From: Enterococcus ratti
Lineage (GTDB): Bacteria; Bacillota; Bacilli; Lactobacillales; Enterococcaceae
NCBI RefSeq assembly: GCF_001886195.1
Contig: NZ_JXLB01000004.1
Location: forward strand, 81,801-145,800
Length of the DNA: 64,000 nt
Direction: 5' to 3'
Shown here piece after piece: positions 57,570 to 64,000 of the stretch (position 1 is the stretch's first letter; every line of letters starts with the position of its first letter). Below the pieces are notes generated by a model, which worked only from the letters and a program-made list of their open reading frames with translations, did not search any database and was not told the DNA's origin. The position numbers and the translations under genes are program-made.

Positions 57570-58676
57570 ATGGTGAAAAAATTGTCTCAAAAATTAGCAA
57601 ATAGTATCATAGAACGCACGCCACATCTATATGAAGAAAAATGGTATAACGGAAAATGGTCGTATGATTATGGTGTGGTACTAAAAGGGTTTCAAAAGTT
57701 ATGGGAAAAAACAAAAGAACAACGATATTTTGACTTTATCAAAAAAAACATTGATTATTTTGTGCAAGAAGATGGAACAATTCGTGGATATAGTGTGAAA
57801 GAATTCAATATCGATCATGTAAATACTGGAAAGCTATTTTTTGTACTTTATCAAGAAACTGATGAAGTCAAATACAAAAAAGCTGCGAAATTATTGTTCG
57901 AACAGCTAAGTCATCATCCCCGAACATCAGAAGGAGCGTTTTGGCATAAAGAAATCTATCCTTATCAAATTTGGTTGGATGGTCTTTATATGGGGGCACC
58001 ATTTTATGCAGAATTCATTTATACATTTGCCGAAGAAAAAAACTATCAGGATGTTTTACGTCAATTTGAAATTAGCTATGCTCACTTACTTGATTCTAAA
58101 ACTAAGCTGTTGATCCACGCTTGGGATGAGAAAAAAGTTCAACCTTGGGCCGATCCCCAAACGGGCTTATCTCATCATTTTTGGAGTCGTTCCATCGGAT
58201 GGTATTTAATGGCTGCCATAGATACGTACGAACTTTTACATAAAAAGACAGATTGCTTACTGTTGAAAGAGATTTTAGTAACCACACTTCAAGCGTTATT
58301 GTCTTATCAAGACAAGCAAAGTGGTACGTGGTATCAAGTAACGACTGAAACGCATCGTAAAGGCAATTATTTAGAAGCATCTGGCAGCTGTATGTTTGTG
58401 TATGTCATGGCTAAAGCAGTTCGTTTAGGAATACTGAAAAAAGAAGAATGGTTGGAACAAATTCAAAAATCTTATCATGGGTTACTATCTGAATTTGTGT
58501 TAGAGACAAAAGAAGGTTGGCTTAATTTAAACAAAAATTGTCAAGTTGCTGGACTTGGCGGAGCTAATCAGCGTGACGGTTCTTACGCTTATTATATTAG
58601 TGAACCAATTGTTTGTAATGACCAAAAAGGTGTAGGCTCCTTTTTACAAGCATTGGTTGAAGTGGAGGAATTATAA
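57570..58676 (+). CDS. GH105 unsaturated rhamnogalacturonyl hydrolase
   Basis: A 368-residue cytosolic (alpha/alpha)6-barrel protein with AAAGGAG upstream. Family motifs: YPYQIWLDGLYMGAPFYAEF, LIHAWDEKKVQPWADPQTG, SHHFWSRSIGWYLMA and ASGSCMFVYVMAKAVRLG. GH105 removes 4,5-unsaturated uronic acid from the end of lyase-made pectin fragments. It opens the hydrolase operon and is 2 bp from the GH28 gene. Confidence 0.92.
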   Translation: MVKKLSQKLANSIIERTPHLYEEKWYNGKWSYDYGVVLKGFQKLWEKTKEQRYFDFIKKNIDYFVQEDGTIRGYSVKEFNIDHVNTGKLFFVLYQETDEVKYKKAAKLLFEQLSHHPRTSEGAFWHKEIYPYQIWLDGLYMGAPFYAEFIYTFAEEKNYQDVLRQFEISYAHLLDSKTKLLIHAWDEKKVQPWADPQTGLSHHFWSRSIGWYLMAAIDTYELLHKKTDCLLLKEILVTTLQALLSYQDKQSGTWYQVTTETHRKGNYLEASGSCMFVYVMAKAVRLGILKKEEWLEQIQKSYHGLLSEFVLETKEGWLNLNKNCQVAGLGGANQRDGSYAYYISEPIVCNDQKGVGSFLQALVEVEEL

Positions 58677-58678
58677 TA

Positions 58679-60025
58679 ATGGCTTATGACATTTTAGCAT
58701 TTGGTGCCTCAACGAAAATTCTCAATACGGAAGCAATCCAGCAGGCAATTGATTTGGCAAGTAAAAACGGTGGTGGGCAAGTGAAGATTCCGGCAGGAGA
58801 ATTTTTAACGGGTGCATTATTTTTGAAAACGAATGTTGAACTGCATCTATCTGCGGGAGCAATACTAAAATTTTCAGATAATCCTAAAGATTATCCAGTA
58901 GTAATGTCTCGCTGGGAAGGCGTTCATCGAGAAGTTTATGCTTCTTGTATTTATGCTCAAGAGCAAATGAACATTGCAATTACTGGTTTAGGGACTTTAG
59001 ATGGAAATGGAATGAAGTGGTGGGATACTTTTAGAGATGCTCCTGAAAATTTGGCTTATCCTCGTCCTAAATTAGTTAGTTTTCATGATTGTCAGCGCAT
59101 TATCATGAAAGATATTCAATTAATCAATTCTCCTAGTTGGACGATCAATCCAATTTTGTGCAGAAATCTTACTTTTGATAACTTAATAATTTTAAATCCA
59201 GCCGATTCACCCAATACGGATGGAATTGACCCGGAATCTTGTGAGAATGTACGGATCAGTAATTGTCATATTGATGTAGGGGATGATTGTATCGCAATTA
59301 AATCTGGAACGGAAGACCTTAAGGAAAAAATTCCTTGTGAAAATATCACTATCACTATCACTAATTGTACAATGGTTCATGGACATGGTGGAGTCGTTTT
59401 AGGCAGTGAAATGAGTGGAGATATTCGCAATATAGTTCTTTCTAATTGTGTTTTTCAAGAAACTGACCGAGGCATTAGACTGAAATCAAGACGTGGGCGC
59501 GGTGGAATAGTTGAAGATATACGCATTAATAATATCGTTATGGATCAAGTCATGTGTCCGTTTATCTTAAATCTTTATTATTTTTACGGTCCGCGTGGCA
59601 AAGAACCTTATGTTTGGAAAAAGACAGTTTACCCAATTGACGAACGTACCCCACAGTTTCGTAGGATCCATTTTTCTGATATTACAGCAAGAAATGTTCA
59701 TGCAGCGGCTGGTTTTATTTATGGATTGGCTGAACAATTCATTCAGGAGCTTACGTTTGATCGGATTGATATTTCTATGGCTCAAAAAGCAAAACCGGGA
59801 ATTCCAGCAATGATGACTGGGCTAAGTGTTATGAGTAAGCAAGGGTTTTATCTTGGTTTTTCAAAAAATATCGCTTTTCATCAAGTATCACTTGAAAATC
59901 ACGAAGGACCAGCTTTTTTATTAGAAAATACCCAGCAAATAGAAATTACCAAGTTACGTTCAACGCAATCAAACGATTTAAATGAGCTAATTGTAGAAAA
60001 AAAGAGTGCGTATGAGACTGATTAA
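58679..60025 (+). CDS. GH28 polygalacturonase family enzyme
   Basis: A 448-residue beta-helix enzyme without a signal peptide (MAYDILAFGASTKILNTEAI). Catalytic motifs are intact: SPNTDGIDPESC, DVGDDCIAIKSG, MVHGHGGVVLGSEMSGDI and RGIRLKSRRGRGG. It cleaves galacturonan or rhamnogalacturonan linkages. Intracellular location and neighbours suggest an exo-acting enzyme on short imported oligomers. It overlaps the next gene. Confidence 0.93.
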   Translation: MAYDILAFGASTKILNTEAIQQAIDLASKNGGGQVKIPAGEFLTGALFLKTNVELHLSAGAILKFSDNPKDYPVVMSRWEGVHREVYASCIYAQEQMNIAITGLGTLDGNGMKWWDTFRDAPENLAYPRPKLVSFHDCQRIIMKDIQLINSPSWTINPILCRNLTFDNLIILNPADSPNTDGIDPESCENVRISNCHIDVGDDCIAIKSGTEDLKEKIPCENITITITNCTMVHGHGGVVLGSEMSGDIRNIVLSNCVFQETDRGIRLKSRRGRGGIVEDIRINNIVMDQVMCPFILNLYYFYGPRGKEPYVWKKTVYPIDERTPQFRRIHFSDITARNVHAAAGFIYGLAEQFIQELTFDRIDISMAQKAKPGIPAMMTGLSVMSKQGFYLGFSKNIAFHQVSLENHEGPAFLLENTQQIEITKLRSTQSNDLNELIVEKKSAYETD

Positions 60026-60890
60026 ATTACTAGGTATGCCTTCTTGTAATAAAAAAGCACAAGGGAAAAAGCTGGCAAGAAAAAGAATGGATGGTTACTT
60101 CATCGAAACCTATCAATTAGAGCTAAATGAATTAGAAACAGTACCAGCTATCTTTGCGTTTCCAGATAAAACTGGTCCTTTTCCCACAGTGATTTATCTT
60201 CATTCACATGGCGGTAACTTTTCTATGGGAAAAAGTGAATTATTGAATGGTGAAAATTATCTTTCAAATCCTTCGTTTGCCAAGACGTTGACGGATATGG
60301 GCTATGCAGTTTGGGCTATTGATGCGTGGGGATTTGAAGAACGAGGCGGAATATCAGAAAGTGAGTTGTACAAGTATTTTTTATTAACCGGCAAGACGCT
60401 ATGGGGCATGAGAATTTTTGACGTGATTCGTTTGATTGACTATTTAGAAACAAGAGAAGACATTGACATGAAAAGAATAGCAACTATTGGAATGTCAATG
60501 GGGGGACTACTAAGCTGGTGGACGAGTGCACTGGATAAGAGAGTAAAAGTATGTATTGATTTAGCAGCTCAAGTTGATATTGAAACATTACTTGAACATC
60601 GTCGGTTAGACCATCATGGCTATTATTACTATGTTCCTAATTTACTGACGAGATATTCAACCTTACAAATTCAAGCAAAAATTGTACCTAGGTATCGACT
60701 TAGTTTAGTTGGGAAAAATGATACGATGTGTATAAATGAAGGTGTTATTAAATTAAGGCAAGGATTAAGTAGACTATATGAAAGTCAAGGCTATCCTGAA
60801 AGATTTATTTCTTATTCTGTAACAGGTGGACATATGGAAACCCAAGAAATGAGAAGGATTTGGCAAGATGTTTTAAAGGGGTGGTTATAG
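60012..60890 (+). CDS. Alpha/beta-hydrolase (dienelactone hydrolase/acetylesterase-like)
   Basis: About 292 residues from ATG at 60012 (GTG at 60006 is also possible; the ribosome binding site is weak and the gene overlaps GH28 by 14 bp). It has the oxyanion region YLHSHGGNFSMGKSE, the nucleophile elbow GMSMGG (Ser), and a late VTGGHMETQEMRR (His). It has no signal peptide. In this operon it may remove acetyl or other esters from pectin fragments. The substrate is inferred only from context. Confidence 0.8.
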   Translation: MRLIKLLGMPSCNKKAQGKKLARKRMDGYFIETYQLELNELETVPAIFAFPDKTGPFPTVIYLHSHGGNFSMGKSELLNGENYLSNPSFAKTLTDMGYAVWAIDAWGFEERGGISESELYKYFLLTGKTLWGMRIFDVIRLIDYLETREDIDMKRIATIGMSMGGLLSWWTSALDKRVKVCIDLAAQVDIETLLEHRRLDHHGYYYYVPNLLTRYSTLQIQAKIVPRYRLSLVGKNDTMCINEGVIKLRQGLSRLYESQGYPERFISYSVTGGHMETQEMRRIWQDVLKGWL

Positions 60891-60891
60891 T

Positions 60892-61797
60892 ATGGAAATC
60901 GCGATAACAGTCAGTAAAAAACAGTCAAAAAATACAGATGATTTCACGACGATACAAGCCGGCATTGCATACTTAATGAAGCAGCCCAAAAAAAGTAAGA
61001 AGATTTTATTTATTGAAGAAGGCGTCTATTTTGAAAATATTGAAAGTCGACTATCTAATTTTTCAATGATCGGTCATGGAAAAGTGGAAATAATTAGCAA
61101 CCGCTACGCTAAACAAAGATTAGGAAACGGGGAGGCACGTGGTACATTTCGAACGAGTACAGTTTTTGTAGAAGGAACAGCGATTACATTGGAAAATTTA
61201 TCCATTTCCAACATCGCAGGACATGGTGAAAAAGTAGGACAAGCTATAGCTTTATTTAATATGGGGCATCAAACAATTGTGAAAAATTGCCGATTAAGTG
61301 GTCATCAAGATACGCTTTGTACAGGTCCTTTGCCATCAATGCAAAAAGACGGTACGCCATTTATCACCCCAGCCTATTATTCGCGCCACTTTTGTCAGCA
61401 AGTCTATGAAAATTGCTGGATAGAAGGAACCGTTGATTTTATTTTTGGCGGCGCACAGGCAGATTTTATCCATTGTCAGATTCATAGTCGACAAAGTAAA
61501 AATTTTGGGTATATCACAGCTGCCTCTACTCCTTTGAACCAAGCAAAAGGATATCATTTTAAAAGCTGTATGATTACGGCAGACAATCAGACGGCGCCTG
61601 TTTATTTAGGGCGTCCGTGGCGTTCTTTTGCGCAAGTTATTTTTGAAAATTGTCAGATAGCCGAGCATATTCATCCATCTGGGTGGAACAACTGGCAAAA
61701 GAAAGAAAATGAACGCAGTGTTTGCTTTGTCGAACGAAAGAATCAATATCAAGGAACAGTAAATAGGCCTCCATGGATAACGATTGAGATGAGGTAA
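60892..61797 (+). CDS. Pectin methylesterase (CE8), cytosolic
   Basis: A 301-residue right-handed beta-helix enzyme. CE8 motifs are in order: LSGHQDTLCTG (Gln/Asp), WIEGTVDFIFGGA (catalytic Asp), GYITAAST and VYLGRPWRSFAQV (Arg/Trp). It removes methyl groups from galacturonate residues, making them accessible to GH28. Most pectin esterases are secreted; this one starts MEIAITVSKKQ with no signal peptide, which fits demethylation after uptake. It overlaps nothing and follows the esterase by 1 bp. Confidence 0.92.
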   Translation: MEIAITVSKKQSKNTDDFTTIQAGIAYLMKQPKKSKKILFIEEGVYFENIESRLSNFSMIGHGKVEIISNRYAKQRLGNGEARGTFRTSTVFVEGTAITLENLSISNIAGHGEKVGQAIALFNMGHQTIVKNCRLSGHQDTLCTGPLPSMQKDGTPFITPAYYSRHFCQQVYENCWIEGTVDFIFGGAQADFIHCQIHSRQSKNFGYITAASTPLNQAKGYHFKSCMITADNQTAPVYLGRPWRSFAQVIFENCQIAEHIHPSGWNNWQKKENERSVCFVERKNQYQGTVNRPPWITIEMR

Positions 61798-61801
61798 AAA
61801 G

Positions 61802-62221
61802 ATGAAAAGAAAATGGGAAGTAGTAACAGGTATAATGGGTGGAAGCTTGGCGCTAGTATTTTTTGGTGGATTAGCAGTCACGTTGAAAAATATGTCAATG
61901 ACAGATTTTAAAAAAAGCTACTATGCATTGAAATTAGAATCAACAGGAACTTTAGAGCATACTTTTTACTTGCTACAAGATATGACAAAATTATTTGCCA
62001 TTCTACTCTTTTTTTCATTGATTGTTCTTGTTATCGCAATTTTTTTATCTATCAAAGAAAAATATCTGGTCATTGCGGCTAGTTTATATTTTATAGCTGG
62101 AGTAATTTTACTATTTGGCACACAATTGATTGCTTTTCCAATGGTATTCTTTTATTTTATTTCTGCTCTGTTAACGATCAATCGAATCAAAGATAAGAAA
62201 GGAAGGGCAAACAATGTTTGA
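61802..62221 (+). CDS. DUF4064-like small membrane protein
   Basis: A 139-residue protein starting MKRKWEVVTGIMGGSLALVF with four hydrophobic segments, the pattern of DUF4064 proteins. Its function is unknown. It is co-transcribed within the pectin operon (4 bp after CE8, 8-bp overlap with GH43), which may reflect a membrane role in uptake or mere hitch-hiking. Confidence 0.65.
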   Translation: MKRKWEVVTGIMGGSLALVFFGGLAVTLKNMSMTDFKKSYYALKLESTGTLEHTFYLLQDMTKLFAILLFFSLIVLVIAIFLSIKEKYLVIAASLYFIAGVILLFGTQLIAFPMVFFYFISALLTINRIKDKKGRANNV

Positions 62222-63775
62222 AACAAAAGTAGAAAATCCTATTTTAAGAGGATTTAATCCAGACCCCAATATTTTAAGAGTCAATGAAACTTATTATATT
62301 GTTGTGTCTTCTTTTGAATGGCTACCAGGTGCAAGGGTTTATGAATCAATAGACTTAGTCAATTGGCGACATGTAACAGATCTTTTGCATCATCAAGTGG
62401 ATTTAACTGGCAACCCAATTAATGGAAGTATTTGGGCACCCCAACTAAGCCATGCAGACGATTTGTTTTATTTTGTATATACAGATGTCAAAAGTATAAC
62501 TCGTCCATTTAAGGATGTCCACAATTATTTAATGACTGCTAAAGATATTTCAGGACCGTGGTCTGCACCTATTTATTTAAATAGCAGTGGTTTTGATCCC
62601 TCATTATTTCATGACGAACGTACGGGAAAAAAATGGCTTGTTAATGAGCAGTGGGATTACCGATTAAATACACCTAATAAATCAACAGGGATTGTTTTAC
62701 AAGAATATGATTTAAAAAAAGAAATGTTGACAGGACCTATTTACCCCATATTTTCTGGAACAACTCTTGCTAAAACAGAAGCCCCACATATCTATTTTGA
62801 AAATGGCTATTATTATTTATTAACAGCAGAAGGAGGAACTGGAAAAGGACATTCTGTTATTGTTTGTCGAAGCAAAAAAATTACAGGCCCTTACGAATTA
62901 GATCCGCATTCGCCTATTTTAACTGCAAGTGACAAACCTAATTCTCCTTTGCAATGTACAGGTCACGGCAGTTTAGTTCAAACGAAAAACGGGACATGGT
63001 ATATGGCTTATTTATGTACAAGACCGCTGGAAGATGCAGCAATTTTAGGGAGAGAAACAGCGATTCAAGAAGTTTATTGGACAAAAGATCACTGGTTGAG
63101 GCTTAAAGGAAAGAAAAGCATTCCTCAAAAAGAGATAACGATTCAGACGACAAATGAAACCAAGCAGCAGATGAATCACTATTTTTTAGATACATTTGAA
63201 CATGGAATCAGTCCAAAATGGATGCACGTCGTATTTTGCCCAGCGAGACATGGTGTGAGACACACAGTCGTTTGAAACATTTAAGAATCTATTCAGGAGA
63301 ATCTCTCCAATCAACTTTCGATCACCATTTACTTGCAATACGTCAAACTGATTTTTCTTTTGAAGCAACTACAGCTCTTGAGTATAAACCAACAAATTTT
63401 AATCAAATGGCTGGATTAGTCCTCTATCTAAATGAAGAAAATTATTATTATTGTTACGTGACATGGGACGAAAAGATAGGAAAATGTTTACGAATGATTC
63501 AATCGATCAAAGGAGAAGTATATTTAGATCCTTGGATTGCACCTTTGTTTAATCGAAAAACATATTTGAAAATTGATGTCAATAATAAGAATGCTCAGTT
63601 TTATTTGAAAGAAATAGAAAATGCTCAGTGGAAAATAGTTGGAGCGATTAAGGATATGACGACACTAAGTGGAGGATTTACAGGGAATTTTGTAGGAATC
63701 AGTGTACACGATCTTAATAAAAAACGAGGGAGTTATGCTGATTTCTCATTTTTTGAATACAAAGGAAAAGATTAG
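62214..63775 (+). pseudogene. GH43 glycosidase (xylosidase/arabinofuranosidase-like), interrupted by one frameshift
   Basis: The five-bladed propeller is intact in the first frame: GFNPDPNILR (base Asp), SGFDPSLFHDE and KTEAPHIYFENGYYYLLTAE (acid Glu). At 63219-63221 the frame breaks after HGISPKW and stops at 63275. The C-terminal beta-sandwich continues in the next frame as DARRILPSETWCETHSRLKH and LRIYSGESLQSTFDHHLLAI. One missing G (TGGATG for expected TGGGATG) explains it; with it the protein is 520 residues, normal for this subfamily. The truncated product keeps the catalytic residues but loses the accessory domain. Confidence 0.88.
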
Positions 63776-63823
63776 TAAGGTATGTGAGAAAAGGAAAATA
63801 AGTAGGTAATGATACATCTAGAT

Positions 63824-63867
63824 AAGGTCTAGCTAAAATTATTTTTTAACTTGACCTTTTATTTTTT
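63824..63867 (+). terminator. Terminator at the end of the pectin operon
   Basis: AAGGTCTAGCTAAAA and TTTTAACTTGACCTT pair at 13 of 15 positions, followed by a T run. Confidence 0.75.
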
Positions 63868-63930
63868 TGTGATAGTTTAAATTGAGTTGTCAACATGAAA
63901 ATATTAATGAAACTTATTTAGAAAAAATCA

Positions 63931-63959
63931 TTGACAAACATAAAATTGCATGATAATAT
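63931..63959 (+). promoter_or_regulatory. Candidate promoter for a gene beyond the window
   Basis: A consensus -35 TTGACA (63931) is followed after 17 bp by TAATAT (63954), or after 15 bp by GATAAT. The transcript would leave the window on the plus strand. Confidence 0.5.
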
Positions 63960-64000
63960 AACTAAGTCTTTTGAAAAGAATCACTTTTAAAGCTTGGTTT

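Overview
The window looks like the chromosome of a low-GC, AT-rich member of the Lactobacillales, most probably an Enterococcus. The inference rests on strong AGGAGG-type ribosome binding sites, the density of PTS operons with CcpA (cre)-like sites, a BglG-type RAT/terminator leader, and a class A PBP followed by a YlbF-family gene. No rRNA, tRNA, CRISPR array, phage module or intact transposase was recognised, and species cannot be told from the sequence alone.

Layout. (1) 1-2484: a type II restriction-modification (R-M) locus. It has a SinI-like endonuclease and a divergent C5-cytosine methyltransferase carrying an N-terminal HTH. A truncated ASCH/PUA-like gene overlaps the end of the endonuclease gene. 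(2) 2578-14481: an 11.9-kb stretch bounded by two near-identical 40-bp direct repeats. It holds a broken GIY-YIG nuclease gene, a cellobiose-type PTS operon with a GH1 enzyme and a PRD regulator, a gene graveyard with a DUF960 remnant, and a second R-M system (fused double adenine methyltransferase plus AlwI-family nuclease). (3) 14565-16385: a decayed ORF and a FUSC-like membrane protein. (4) 16833-21173: a bgl operon (antiterminator, IIBCA PTS, GH1) with cre, promoter, RAT and terminator all visible. (5) 21919-28878: an ascorbate-type PTS cluster with a class II aldolase, a P-loop kinase-like protein, a ketopantoate-reductase-like protein and an unknown 130-residue protein. Its substrate is not evident. 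(6) 28928-37141: an intracellular alpha-mannosidase cluster (GH92, GH125, GH38, ROK kinase, GntR/LacI-hybrid regulator), which fits use of imported high-mannose glycans. (7) 37406-41611: housekeeping genes (RluA-type pseudouridine synthase, class A PBP, YlbF family, small membrane protein). (8) 41622-63775: a pectin/galacturonate region. It has uxaB, uxaA and uxaC, a CE12 esterase, a sugar isomerase-like gene and an ABC exporter on the minus strand, then a LacI regulator. After these come a YesS-like AraC regulator, an Lpl-type oligosaccharide importer, YesL, GH105, GH28, an esterase, CE8, a DUF4064-like protein and GH43.

How it works together. Region 8 reads as an import-then-degrade pectin pathway. 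The solute-binding lipoprotein and two permeases bring in oligogalacturonides, and enzymes without signal peptides demethylate, deacetylate and hydrolyse them in the cytosol. UxaC, UxaB and UxaA would take galacturonate to 2-keto-3-deoxygluconate. The transporter ATPase and the KDG kinase and aldolase are not in the window.

The most notable signals are these. Four genes of region 8 (ABC exporter, uxaC, uxaA, GH43) each carry exactly one disabling lesion in an otherwise full-length frame. The GH1 enzyme of the cellobiose-type operon has Gln in place of the acid/base Glu, as in plant myrosinases. Two different R-M systems have HTH-fused methyltransferases and share an upstream 14-mer. The 40-bp repeats bracket the variable segment.
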